Below, one piece after another: positions 46,549 through 56,974 of a stretch of DNA of 60,000 nucleotides. Position 1 is the first letter of the stretch, and each line of letters opens with the position of its first letter. This DNA is from Chrysomallon squamiferum (lineage: Eukaryota; Mollusca; Gastropoda; Neomphalida; Peltospiridae): contig CM022671.1 in NCBI GenBank assembly GCA_012295275.1, forward strand, positions 23,796,822-23,856,821. Reading direction: 5' to 3'. Both the position numbers and the translations under genes were made by a program. The notes beneath the pieces are model-generated. The model searched no databases and had not been told where the DNA came from. It saw nothing but the letters and a program-made list of their open reading frames with translations.

Positions 46549-46601
46549 ATGGCGGACAAGGTCGTGTTCGTTCGCCGGCTGATGATTTGTTTCTTGTGGA
46601 A
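46549..46601 (+). CDS. Possible first coding exon with YY1-like ATGGCGGAC start
   Basis: TTATTATGGCGGACAAG sits in a CpG-richer patch (46,375-46,600). The frame reads MADKVVFVRRLMICFLW and reaches a TGGAA|GTAAAT donor in phase 2, one codon before a stop. The ATGGCGG context is typical of short TATA-less first exons. Downstream exons were not identified, so this is only a candidate; alternatively it is a bare YY1-type site. Confidence 0.2.
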
Positions 46602-47090
46602 GTAAATAAATAAGTTGTGAAAAGAATGAATAAACTAAGTGCTCAGTAAATAAATAAAATAAATAAATAAATAAATAAAACTGACGAGAAAGCTGATCAA
46701 CAAAAAATAATATTACGAAATTATTATTATTTAAATTTTTATCATTATTATGAGTAGTAGTAGTAGTAGTAGTAATAGTTCAAACATGATCACAATTTAG
46801 CCTAAATATTAGATTAATATATCTTTATTTTACCAGTTAATGTAATTTAAAGCTATCAACAAGAAATTAAAACAAGGAATGAGTACAAATAACACAAACA
46901 ACAAATTAATTTTTGTACTAAAAAGAGACTTCTGTCACACCTTTATTACAAAGCATATCTTATAATTTTGTACAATTCAAATGCACGTGCATATTGTACA
47001 ATACACATACGCATAAATACGTATTTAACAATGCAATATTTATTTCACGTTACCACTGTCTTATTACTGGTAAACAGTACAACTCTAGGC

Positions 47091-47528
47091 CAGAGGTTTT
47101 CAGACTAAGAATATGCGTACTCAGGAAAAATTCTGTAATGGCGGATGCAAAAGATAAGAACAATATTTGTATAGAAGGCCATTTAGAAAATGATAATCAT
47201 CCTTGCACGATCCCTAAAACTGGTCCCGAATCGTTTATTTATTTTTATTTTAATTTTATTTTATTTTATTTTATTTCATTTTCAATTTTAATTTTTCCTT
47301 ATCACTAAAAAAAATAAAAAAAAAAAAAAACAAATTATGAATAAATAAATAATAAAAATAAATAAAAATATGAGTTCCGTATATTTTACAAAATTAAAGC
47401 ACTGTGCACATTTCGCTCACATATTAATTCATTGCACTGTACATGCTTTTTGATATTTGGAAAGGGGTACGCATACACCAAATATTTTCTCCAAGGTGCA
47501 CAGTTGGAAAAAAGTTTGAAAACCTCTG
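47091..47528. mobile_element. Non-autonomous hAT-like element (438 bp)
   Basis: The ends are CAGAGGTTTTCAGACT and AGTTTGAAAACCTCTG, a 16-bp inverted pair with one mismatch that fits the CAGNGGTTNTCAAACT ends of hAT (Charlie-type) elements. Subterminal TATGCGTAC / GTACGCATA are also inverted. Flanks CTCTAGGC and CCTCTATA resemble the nTCTAGAn hAT target but are not identical, as in an old copy. The interior has no transposase, only AT-rich DNA with a TTTTA stretch, so it would need a transposase in trans. Confidence 0.6.
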
Positions 47529-47529
47529 C

Positions 47530-48438
47530 CTCTATAAAAAAAACGTTTAAAAACAATATAAATTACAAATGTCATAAAAATATAAATAAAAGTTCTACAT
47601 AATGTTTGAAAACGCTCATGAATATCTACAAAATCTACAATGTCTTATTACAGGTGATTGGTTATATTTACACAGTTTATTAACACCTTGATAAATGCAG
47701 TTTCTTGTCACATACTTTATTACAAATTTCATAAATGAATTTATAAAAATCATTATTATAAAACTGTTAAAGTGTTTTTAAATTTATTTTTGTTTTTGTT
47801 TTTATTTTTTTTAATTTTATTATTATTATTTTTTTTTTTACCTAGTCATTAAAGTGTAACCTTAGTGACACAAACAGATGGGTTACATTATCTAAAAAAA
47901 TTATTCGACTTGGGGAAAAAAGAAAGAAAGAAAGAAAAAAGCTTAATATTTATTATTTAGATTTACTACAGGTTGTAGTACTTCTAAATCCGTTTCTATC
48001 TTATTTACAGCTTTGGGTTTACTTTGCCTGTTTGTAGTCAAAGTCATTCTGGTTTTGAATGAACCCAATTTTAAACTTATTAAACAGAAATCATTCTGCT
48101 TTTCGAACACTCGACGATTTTATTCGGGACATTTCGGAATCGACAGTACTTCTGGTGTTTAGGTCTGGATTGTACAGAGCAATATTGTACAAATAAATAA
48201 ATAAATAAATAAAATAAATAAATAATAATAATAATAGGTTTTGTTTTAAATAAATACAAAGGCAAAAAAAAAAAAAAAAAATAGTAATAATTTAAAAAAA
48301 ATGCGTTTCCTCTGGAACAGATGAACTACTTGTTTTAGATTTTCTAAAATATGACGTATTAATATATTTTTAATGTTGTATAATTATAATGATCAAAATT
48401 TCTTGTCTTACAATATACCCGTATGTTCTTTCTAATAT

Positions 48439-48486
<48 letters not shown>

Positions 48487-49070
48487 GAGGTAGAAGTCAA
48501 ATGGAAGTAAAGAAAAATGAAAAACTAATTTTTTTTTTTTTTTTTTCCTTTTCCTACGAGCTGTGTCCAAATTTTGTCTTCCCACTCCTTCATAATAATT
48601 TATTTATATTTATTCCACGTTGCATTAATTCTTTGTAATTCTCTGTGTTTGCAATTACTTTATCATTCATTTTTAAATTAGTTTTACTCTTTTTTTTTTT
48701 TCTTCTCCGTTGATTGTGGATGATATAACTTATTCTTTTTTTGTTTTGATACAGAATTGCGAAATCTTGACGCAGTATAAACACAAATAATGATGATGAC
48801 ATATATTGCAAATATGATGTAATGTGATGATGGTCAAGAGAATTTTAAAAACCAAAAGAAAAGAAAGAAAGAAAGAAAGCACCCAGCAAAACAACAATCC
48901 ACTTAACTGTGAACCTCCTAAACAAAATTAACGCCGAAAATGTAAGGGCGATAACTCTTACCTCACGTTCATAAATTGGACTGTACCGTAATATTATTGG
49001 AAGACATATGCAAAATGAAAATAATTTAATAATATACTTTTTCGTCCTCCTATTTTTTTTTTTTTTTTTT
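47530..49070. other. AT-rich non-coding DNA
   Basis: Arrays of AAAT (48,195-48,225), AAT (48,440-48,484), GAAA (47,920-47,937; 48,857-48,880) and T-runs. The end of this stretch would be the 3' UTR of the minus-strand exon at 49,083. Confidence 0.45.
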
Positions 49071-49082
49071 TTTTTTTAGTTT

Positions 49083-49275
49083 TTAAAAGACTCTAGATTT
49101 TCGCGGATAAGCTATACGAGTGAGCTTGTACTTCTTGCAAACACCCCACCAGTTTCTGCGTTTGCAAACTTTTCTTTTCTTGAAAACAAAACACGCTGGA
49201 GAGATCACGTTGAAGAAAATTTTACCCATTAAAGGAGCCGTGGGCGATGTAGACTGTTTCAGACACTTGCGGAAT
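49083..49275 (-). CDS. Terminal coding exon (63 codons), basic Cys/Trp-containing protein
   Basis: On the minus strand, TTATTATTGCAG| acceptor, one base completing a codon (entry phase 2), then 63 codons to TAA. It is strongly basic (about 17 Lys/Arg of 63) with four Cys: a KCLKQSTSPTAPLMGK start, then FFNVISPACFVFKKRKVCKR, RNWWGVCKKYKL and a TRIAYPRKSRVF end. It is the most G+C-balanced sequence for over a kilobase and lacks any simple repeat. It reads like the C-terminus of a secreted or nucleic-acid-binding protein. I do not recognise the family. Upstream exons should lie to the right; a candidate at about 52.36 kb has a compatible phase but poor support. Confidence 0.6.
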
Positions 49276-50085
49276 CTGCAATAATAATAATAATATTAAC
49301 AACAAAAGGACCAACAACAACAACAATAATAATGATAATAATGATTATGAAGATGACGACAATATATTCAAAGGAAAATGAAGCTATACCAAGCTGCAGT
49401 TTCATGTTATTAAAGAAAAGTTATGAAACTCTGGAAAATGTTTTTAATTGTGTAAAAGCATTAAAAGTAATAATGCATCTGCAAATTTGACGATTTTTAG
49501 TGCACTGAAAAAAAAGAAAAAAAGAAGAAAAAAAAAGAAAAAAAAAAAAGTAGTTGCCAGATGTTTCGATATTTTTTTTTACTCCAGACTAGTGAACGCT
49601 AGTTTCATCTCGTCGTGAATGAAGGTAAAATAATACAGAAAAAAAAAAGAAAGAAAAAAAAAATGTTATGTAAGATGACTGGAATGAATTACAATGATGG
49701 TCTGAGATATGTTTTTACTATTTTGTCTTCGTTAATCCAGTGTTCTGAAGACTGAGTATATCTTCAACAATCTCTGGTTTCAGACGTTACGGTAAGGTAG
49801 AGATATCGAAAAAGTCGTCTGCCCTCTAGGCACGAGAACTATCGTGCCTGTCAAACGTAATTTGTCAGAACTGTCAACGATATCAGGATGATCGTCGGTG
49901 CCATGTAAATGTCGCATCACTGTTACGTACTCGACTTTTCTTTTCAGCGCAAGTTAGTGTTTAAAGTAAGATACGACTGTTGTTATGTAATCATAGTAGT
50001 GTTTTTATTTATTTAACCTTTTAAAAACCACCCAGCTGGCTTAAACTACATCAGCCAATGCACGGACAATACATTTATATATATA
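49276..50085. other. Intron-like DNA upstream of the 49,083 exon
   Basis: AAT/AAC triplets then A-rich tracts (49,505-49,550; 49,635-49,665). A balanced patch at 49,740-49,970 has a plus-strand acceptor-like TTTTCTTTTCAG at 49,948, and a minus-strand ATG frame reading MAPTIILISLTVLTNYV before a stop. Neither is convincing as a gene. Confidence 0.35.
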
Positions 50086-50086
50086 C

Positions 50087-50090
<4 letters not shown>

Positions 50091-50182
<92 letters not shown>

Positions 50183-50199
50183 AGAGAGAGAAGAAGAAG
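50091..50199. repeat. (GA)n microsatellite
   Basis: About 45 GA units, then interrupted AGAAG/GAAGAA repeats. Confidence 0.95.
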
Positions 50200-51370
50200 A
50201 GCGAGAGAGGAAGGTAGACAAACAGATGGTTATACAGGATCAGAGGCAGAACGAGGGAGACATATGCAAATATCTAAAATAATTTAAGCTTCAACATCAG
50301 AGACCTAAAACAGATTTAGTTCGTGTTTGTGTGTATGGGTCGTTTCCAGCCTGTATTAAGTCCCGAAAGAAACATATATGATTGCTAACTGAAAACAGTA
50401 CCACAGATTTTATTTTTTTCACCACAAAAATATAGACAATTATAATTATGTACAAGTATCATTAAAAAATCATTAAAAAATTCTTGTGGAAGATAGATAA
50501 ATTTAAAAATAACAATTTAAAAGTAAATAAAAAATTAAAAAAAATAAAATTAAACAATTAAATAAACCATTCTCCCCATCAACCTTCGTTGTTACGCAAT
50601 CAGGACAGGACGTACGATTGCAGTATAAATTTCTAATGACCATTCTGTTTGACAAATATTAATTTATTCTCACCACGCTGTCACGTTGCTGACACCTACT
50701 GTAACAGTGGTGCCGTTAATCAGAGGCGATGAGGATTAGATCAGCGTGTTACAGGTTACATCGAATGACGCGACGTCCCTGTAGTCCTTTAGCATTGAGT
50801 GAAAAGTTGAGTTAATTTTGGTCATGACAAGCCTTGGTTATGTCAGCAAATTTATATAATTTTTGTTTATTGTTAATATGGTTGATGAGGAAGATTGTTT
50901 TAATGCTGCTCTTGTGCTGTTAGTGATCGTCTTCTAAATCTTCTTCTTTTTATTTCCCTTATTTCTCTTCTTCTTCTTTGTGTGTGTGTGTGCGTGTGTG
51001 TGTGTAGGTGTATAGGTATATATATATATATATATGTGATTGTGCAGGGGTCTTAACAGCATTATAAGCCTAAGGGCTACACAATGTTCGCTTGATACCA
51101 TAACAATTAACCTTAATAATGTTCATTATCTTTAGTAAACCACATGCTAAATATTTACAGTTTAGTAAAGTATGGCATTCACTGACAGAAAGTCACAACA
51201 TAAAAGAGTAGCATTGGACCGAGTGTGTTTATATATAAAGACAAAATTACAGCCTTTTCTTCAAGACAATTAGTTGTATAATGAGTCACACACAAGCATC
51301 TAATAATCGTCTCTTAGATTTTATTTAAGTAGCGTACATCTTCTTCTGAACACCTCTCCTCGATGAGTAT
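50200..51370. other. Non-coding DNA with a CpG-richer patch
   Basis: The patch 50,600-50,830 is balanced; on the minus strand it has a GACAGCGTG|GTGAGA donor-like site, but the frame leading to it would create a stop with the next known exon. GT/AT repeats occur at 50,980-51,036. No gene claimed. Confidence 0.4.
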
Positions 51371-51496
51371 AGACACCTTCACAACAAGCAGATTGTAACA
51401 AGCACTTCATAACAAGCAGATTGTAACAAACGGCTCATAACATGCACTTCATAACGGACACTTCGCAACAATAACTTCATATTACAGCACTTCATA
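51371..51496. repeat. 14-bp minisatellite ('ACAAGCACTTCATA')
   Basis: Eight consecutive 14-bp (once 15-bp) units: ACAAGCAGATTGTA, ACAAGCACTTCATA, ACAAGCAGATTGTA, ACAAACGGCTCATA, ACATGCACTTCATA, ACGGACACTTCGCA, ACAATAACTTCATA and TTACAGCACTTCATA, with a weaker unit before them. Two unit types alternate at the start, indicating duplication of a 28-bp dimer. Confidence 0.85.
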
Positions 51497-51500
51497 TCTA

Positions 51501-51625
51501 ATGAATGGTCAACACGGTACGTCTAGTCTGGGAACACTTTTGGCAGATAGCTGGCTGTCAGGCGACATCAATCATTTTCTTCACTCTGTCAAAATTCCAA
51601 ACAACATCAAAGGACGCCGCCACAG
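51501..51625 (+). CDS. Candidate coding exon, unknown protein
   Basis: ATG at 51,501 directly after the minisatellite opens 41 codons plus two bases to CGCCACAG|GTAAAC. The peptide begins MNGQHGTSSLGTLLADSW and continues SGDINHFLHSVKIPNNIK before a GRRH end, with a balanced, soluble-protein-like composition. The frame is open for another 20 codons upstream through the minisatellite, so an acceptor (ATTACAG at 51,487) could be used instead of the ATG. The minus strand is partly open too. No homology recognised. Confidence 0.3.
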
Positions 51626-52103
51626 GTAAACATAATACAATGTAGACAGGTGAGCTATAAGCAAACTAAGAGGGTACGAGACATTCCCGTTAATAAGGTG
51701 GATTTGTTAGAGGCTATGGGATTATATCCAGGCTGACTCTAGAAGGATTTTGGAGCGAATTTCACAGACTAAATCGAGATTCTAAACACACATTTATGCA
51801 TGTTTACGTATTTGTGTTTGCAGATTTGCTGAGTCCTAGTTCTACAAGATGTTATGATAGCTGAACCTAAGGCGAAAACAAAGTAATTGTTTTGATTGTT
51901 TGTGACTGACAACCAGTCTTTGCTAACAAAAAAAAAAAAGAAAAAAGTTTGTCATCATTTTCCTAAGTCTAATAATTTTAGTACTTTTCTGTACTGTATT
52001 ATTTCTTTTTTTCTACATTTATTATTAATAATATAATATATCTATAAAAGCTAAAAGTTGGAGAGAAAAAATAAGATCAACAACAGCAATAACAACAAAA
52101 ACA

Positions 52104-52155
52104 ACAATAATAACTATAATAATAATAATAATAATAATAATAATTAATAATAATA
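52104..52155. repeat. (AAT)n array
   Basis: AATAATAATAAC then about fourteen AAT units. Confidence 0.9.
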
Positions 52156-52237
52156 GTTCTATTTTTCTTTTCGATAAAAAGTTAAAACAGCAAAACAGTT
52201 AAAGCAGATACGAAGTCTTTAATTTTATGAAACAGAG

Positions 52238-52384
52238 ATGACTGACAGTACCACACGCACTTCGAACATTTACAACTATCACTACTGCTTTTATTATACA
52301 CTACCTCCCAGCAGACAAAATCGTGTTTATTGGTCTCACGACCCAGTAAAAGGTATCACGCCGTACCTGAACGCAGCTAAATGA
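52238..52384 (+). CDS. Small unidentified ORF (48 codons)
   Basis: ATG to TGA in a balanced patch (52,220-52,460). It is rich in Tyr (six) and starts MTDSTTRTSNIYNYHYC. No signal peptide or motif. On the minus strand the same patch holds a possible donor (TTCAG|GTACGG). Chance is quite possible. Confidence 0.15.
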   Translation: MTDSTTRTSNIYNYHYCFYYTLPPSRQNRVYWSHDPVKGITPYLNAAK

Positions 52385-52871
52385 TGATCCTAATCTGTCT
52401 ACACAGCAGGGAAGATTTTAAGTCGGGCCATTATTACTGGATCTAGATCTCAATGGTACAAATTTAAGTTCCAATGGTTCTCGTTGTAATGAATGATGAT
52501 AACAACAGCCGCAAACTTTGTTAGTTAATTACAATTTATGTTTTTTTTTTTTTTTTTTATAGAACTTTTAGTAATTTCGATTTCATGTTTTTTTTTTGAG
52601 ACTGGATAACTGGTATGTGTATTTAGCATGCAAATAATTAGTAAAGTGGTAAAAGAAACAAATAATATAAACCCTCAGAATAAAAAATTATACTGCTAAA
52701 AGTTATAAAAAACAACAACAGACAAACCTCTCTCCCGAAAAAAAACACCACAATCCATTCAAGGTAAGTCTATTAAAAATCAAAATGAAGGTTTTTATTT
52801 ATTAATTATTATTATTATTGTTGTCGTTGTTGTTGTAGTTGTTTTTACTATTATTATTTTTGTTCTTGTTA

Positions 52872-52877
52872 TCGTTC

Positions 52878-52921
<44 letters not shown>

Positions 52922-52922
52922 T
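52872..52922. repeat. (ATT)n array
   Basis: About fifteen ATT units. Confidence 0.9.
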
Positions 52923-53800
52923 TGAAGGTTAATGGGACTGTGCCAGGAAGTGCCCCAGACATTAGGACCATCTGTCCAAAAGAAATATCCTGTTAGTTAC
53001 CATCTCTGTTGTCTTCCACGGTGCACGAGTCTTCACCTTACATTCTGCAGCACTGCAACAAAGCATTCTCTGTGTGTTTATATCACACTAATATTATTTT
53101 TCACACGCACTGTTTCATGTTACGTCTGTAGACAATAAACAAACATATGATTGTCAAAACACTGGGTGGAAACATATAATTTTTCCCCATAGGCATCTTA
53201 TCTACTTATTGCTTTATGACGAACGATAGCTATCTAGGGCAGTGGGATGATGTGTATACGATTTTTGGAAACCTTTGAGGATAATGCTTCGTTTTGGAGG
53301 TTTGGTGTTTGACTGTATCTTGCACATCAGAAAAATATAATTTTAAATGCTGTAGATGTTTTATCGTATCGATTACCCGTATAGAGATGAATATAGTTTA
53401 GATACGTTTTATGTTTTTTATTTTTATTTTTTTAAATATTTTTTACCACACAGACAGCAATAATAAAATTTCAGATTCTGAAATCGGTTATTATTTTCAG
53501 TTAATATTAGATTTTAAATGCGTTTAAACTGTTGTTAATTAAAATGTTTATCCCATTTTAAATACTTTTAAGTAGCCTAATACAAAATCTGATGCTGGTC
53601 AATATATTTACGACGACGACGACGATGATGAAAATTAACACAATAATATAAAAAAGAACAAATAAAACATTGTCTCTTTTTTTGTCCAAATTTAAATTTA
53701 ATTTAATTTAATTTTATTTTATTTTTTTTATTTATTTATTTTTTTTGGATTTATTTTCAGCAATTAATTATTATTATTATTATTTTCAATAAAGAACAAA
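52923..53800. other. Non-coding DNA
   Basis: A short plus-strand open stretch follows the ATT array (52,932-53,138) with no recognisable content; AT-rich DNA and ACG triplets (53,611-53,625) follow. No gene claimed. Confidence 0.4.
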
Positions 53801-53804
53801 GAAT

Positions 53805-53810
<6 letters not shown>

Positions 53811-53872
<62 letters not shown>
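53811..53872. repeat. (GA)n microsatellite
   Basis: About 30 GA units. Confidence 0.95.
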
Positions 53873-53877
<5 letters not shown>

Positions 53878-53926
53878 GGAGAACAAAAATGTATGAAAGA
53901 AAAGAAAAGCAATTTACACGCGAAAA

Positions 53927-54121
53927 ATGACGTCTTTAGAAGCCCACCCTGGAAGTTACAAGACAGTTAAACATTCAGTAACCTTCTCGCTTATATATAC
54001 AGCTATCGAAGCGAAACCTTCACTAAATGTCCCCTCTATTCCATCTAAGCATTTACTTGCAGCTAAATTGACAGCGATCCCTCCCTGGGGTTCGGGGTCA
54101 AAAGGAAAGTCGAAGTTATAA
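53927..54121 (+). CDS. Small unidentified ORF (64 codons)
   Basis: ATG overlaps a CRE-like TGACGTC. The frame is Ser/Pro/Lys-rich and ends with a Gly-Ser-Lys stretch before TAA. No simple repeat contributes. The minus strand of the same block holds a TATATATAAG box (53,990-53,999), so this could instead be promoter sequence. Confidence 0.2.
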   Translation: MTSLEAHPGSYKTVKHSVTFSLIYTAIEAKPSLNVPSIPSKHLLAAKLTAIPPWGSGSKGKSKL

Positions 54122-54248
54122 TTTCAATATGGTTCACACATTTGATCTCTGAACTATGGTAAGCAGACGACTGGGGATAAATCCGCGCCTAATTTAACAG
54201 GTGCTTTTCCGTGTCAAGCAGCTTTCATGTCTTTCCAGGTGGTTTGCC

Positions 54249-54257
54249 CTTTTTATA
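54249..54257 (-). promoter_or_regulatory. TATA-box-like element, minus strand
   Basis: The minus strand reads GGTATAAAAAGGGC, a consensus-type TATA box with G+C-richer sequence downstream. With the TATATATAAG at 53,990-53,999 it makes this region a candidate promoter for a leftward gene, for example the one ending at 49,083. No connecting exons were found. Confidence 0.3.
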
Positions 54258-54451
54258 CCAGTACACGGAAAAATTAATTTTCAGAAATAACTTGGGGCAC
54301 GCACTAAATATGGCAAGGAAAACAAACGGAAAAGTAATTTTATAGCGGATTTAAACTTTTCACCTTAAATAATATCCTTATGGTAATATGTATGTATACA
54401 TGTTTGCTTAAATAATTATTGTAATATTGTTATGTGATAGCACTGTCTATA

Positions 54452-54479
54452 ACACACACACACACACACACACACACAT
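54452..54479. repeat. (CA)n microsatellite
   Basis: About 14 CA units. Confidence 0.95.
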
Positions 54480-55880
54480 ATTCATGTTCAGTTTATGACA
54501 GAGACGTAATTTATTCCAAATTCACTCAATCTCTGATATGTGCGTACGTATATAAATATAATTATCGTCTCTGGAAAAATAAAAAAAAAAACATCGCCAC
54601 ATATTCAAAATAGTTCATATTCCTTCATTACCAGTTCCTTCAGCGTATGCATCTGTCCAACAACGTCTGCTTTGAAGTATAACTATTATTTTCAAACAGT
54701 AGACATCTTTACCATATTACTAAAAGTGACAGCAAACACGTCTCGTTAGCAACGAATGCTGGCCCAGTAAATCATCCCAAACACAACTGAGGCCATAACT
54801 AAACAATGATGGGACACTTACAACAGACCGTTTAGTTATTAAATCAACGACGAAGAAACTCGCCACTGTCAGAACTTGACCGCTGCTACCAAATTTTCAG
54901 AATTTACGATCATCCCCAGGAGTATCTTTACAGAATCTCAACAGCAAAACGTATTAAGGGGAGTTGAAGCGTAACGTAAGATTTCCTTTTAATGTTGATT
55001 AAATACTCCGGGGTGATATCTCCATACAGAAGACAAATATTGAACTGACCACTCCATTCAGGTGATATTGGTCTTTGTGTTGGAGAAAGAGAATGAAAGA
55101 AAGATACAGCCGCGTTCTTTTTTTTTTTTTTTTTTTTTTCTTGATAGCATCAGTTTTAGCAGTGCTAAATGTTTAACATTTTGAAACCTCGTGCTGAAAC
55201 TGTGAAACGGAAATTATCTGTTGTCTGAAGAAATTATCTTATTCATCGTCTTCCTCGTTTTAATAAAACATTGTCATCAGTGCTATCTTTATGGCTATCA
55301 TAAAACATCGTTATTAACATCTTGTTAAATATCTTATTAAACATTACTATCAGTGTAATAAGTATATATGGAACGAACAAAAAATGTGTGTGAATCTCTG
55401 CGCGCACGTTCTGTATTTTATGTGTTCTGTATATACGTATACCTGTTCATAATTATTTGCTTGTATGAACATTTAGCAATCTATCTATATATAAACATAA
55501 GGATTAAAGGCATGCATGCGTATGTGTGTGTGTATACGCGAGCATATGTTTGTATGCAAAGCTGAATAGAAACTTTTTTAAATTTAGTTTTCACAAACTA
55601 CTTTCATGTATTATTATTATTTTTAAAACTTATTTTCTTTAAATTTTTACTGTAATTACGCCCTCGACCCTAGACAAGTATATGAAATTTTTCGCACAAG
55701 ACGAGTTGAGAGTTCAAACATTAGCAGTCATTAAGACCTCATTTAATCCACCCCTCGATTGTTAGATATTGTTTGGCTACTCGCGTATTGAATAATTTAA
55801 TCTTATTACAGCTATTTAAACATTAACCAAATATTATTGAAAAGCGAGTTGATTTGTTCAGCAAACGTTGCAGACAGATA
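54480..55880. other. Non-coding DNA, partly CpG-richer
   Basis: 54,730-55,000 is balanced and has a minus-strand donor-like GTCTGTT|GTAAGTG at 54,821. T-run at 55,120-55,139. No gene established. Confidence 0.35.
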
Positions 55881-55881
55881 A

Positions 55882-56178
55882 ATGTTTATTCTAATTCTCA
55901 GAAACGTGAGAAAACACGAGATTTCGTGCCGACGCCATTTTAACTATGTCCACAAAAGCTGTTGCCGCGAACTGACCGTGGTCGTGTGTGGTGAACCCTT
56001 GATCCGGTTACACGACAACTCTAATTCGATTGTTGCTAATTTTCAATGTTCTTTTTACAATCGGCGCAGTTTCAGTGTTGGTGAAGTAGCCGGCGTCAAA
56101 ACGGAGACATCGTTCTTGCCGTTTAGTTTATGGTTGCCTCTGTTTTTCACAGAAACAAAAACAAAATCCGCACGTTAA
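55882..56178 (+). CDS. Unidentified 98-codon ORF in a CpG-rich patch
   Basis: ATG at 55,882 to TAA. The frame is Arg-, Cys- and Ser-rich (RNVRKHEISCRRHF near the start) with no simple repeat. The patch (55,870-56,340) is the richest in CpG in this part of the window and holds ACGCCATTTTAA, a reverse YY1-type site at about 55,932-55,943. It may therefore be a promoter that happens to be open. The minus strand is also open at 56,128-56,310. Confidence 0.25.
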   Translation: MFILILRNVRKHEISCRRHFNYVHKSCCRELTVVVCGEPLIRLHDNSNSIVANFQCSFYNRRSFSVGEVAGVKTETSFLPFSLWLPLFFTETKTKSAR

Positions 56179-56463
56179 GTCTCGAATGACTGGATCGCTA
56201 GAGTAAATCAATGCACATAAGTTTGTAGACGCTCCAACTGACTTTATAATCCGCCGAAATACCTCCACGATGAAGAGTCGATATACGCCACTCGTTTGAT
56301 ACAGTAACACAATACTGTAATACGTTTGTGGCGCTTTACCTCGTTAAAATCAGGAAAGCAATTAAAACAACTTTAATAAGCATTCTGTTTCTTTTTTCGA
56401 TATGTTTGTTCTCCACTTTTTAATTTATTTTATATTTTTGGTGGATGAAGGAGGTTAGGCTGC

Positions 56464-56465
<2 letters not shown>

Positions 56466-56502
<37 letters not shown>
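56466..56502. repeat. (ATT)n array
   Basis: About twelve ATT units. Confidence 0.9.
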
Positions 56503-56503
<1 letters not shown>

Positions 56504-56688
56504 CATGATCATTTTGATATTTTATTCCCCCACCCTCAATATAAGACATATATTTTATTTATTTACCTCTGTGATTATCAAATCAATAATTTGTACTTCT
56601 AAAATGACCAGACAGAGCGATCGCTTTCTGTCTGCTTCTTTAATATTCTGGACGTCTGCTTTTTTTTTTTTTTTTTTTTCTTCCGCAG

Positions 56689-56705
56689 ACGGCGATCGTT
56701 TGCGC
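56689..56705 (+). CDS. Possible 17-nt microexon
   Basis: A 22-nt T-run followed by CTTCCGCAG| makes an excellent acceptor; 17 nt later comes a consensus GCGC|GTAAGT donor. A further acceptor (TTGCTATCTTACAG) lies 89 bp downstream. The exon is GC-rich (ACGGCGATCGTTTGCGC). The partner exons and reading frame are unknown, so coding status is not established. Confidence 0.3.
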
Positions 56706-56949
56706 GTAAGTCAAATATTTTTTTTTCCTGGGCTTTTTCTCATAAATGCTGACTTATTTACACGAATGTCGGTTCTGTTATTGCTATCTTACAGAGTAGG
56801 TCAGTTTTACGAGACAGAAAGAGATATTAACTGATTTAACTGTTAATAGACTGCAGCATGTGATAAACAGGTATAGCTGATAAAATCAAACAATTCTTAT
56901 GTTTTATTATGAAAAACTAGTAAAATGGCTGACAGTTGTTTTTCACAAT

Positions 56950-56974
56950 GTATTATTATTATTATTATTATTAT
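56950..56974. repeat. (ATT)n array
   Basis: Eight ATT units. The surrounding 56,840-57,700 is AT-rich non-coding DNA, apart from a GATTCAG|CCTGAAGTTGAG|GTAAGC splice-like trio at 57,545-57,556. Confidence 0.85.

Noticed and set aside
50650-50760. Minus-strand exon reading PLINGTTVTVGVSNVTA with a GTGAGA donor
   Set aside because: Joining its phase-2 donor to the 49,275 exon creates TGA; an in-frame stop also lies just upstream and no good acceptor is present.
52923-53000. Further LPMO exon (NGTVPGSAPDIRTICPKEIS)
   Set aside because: It contains a P-D-I-R stretch but the acceptor phase from exon 2 gives an immediate stop, and the key Cys/Tyr pattern is missing.
54822-54885. Minus-strand exon reading SSGQVLTVASFFVVDL to a GTAAGTG donor
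   Set aside because: The donor is good but the acceptor lacks a pyrimidine tract and no neighbour exon fits; left as unassigned.
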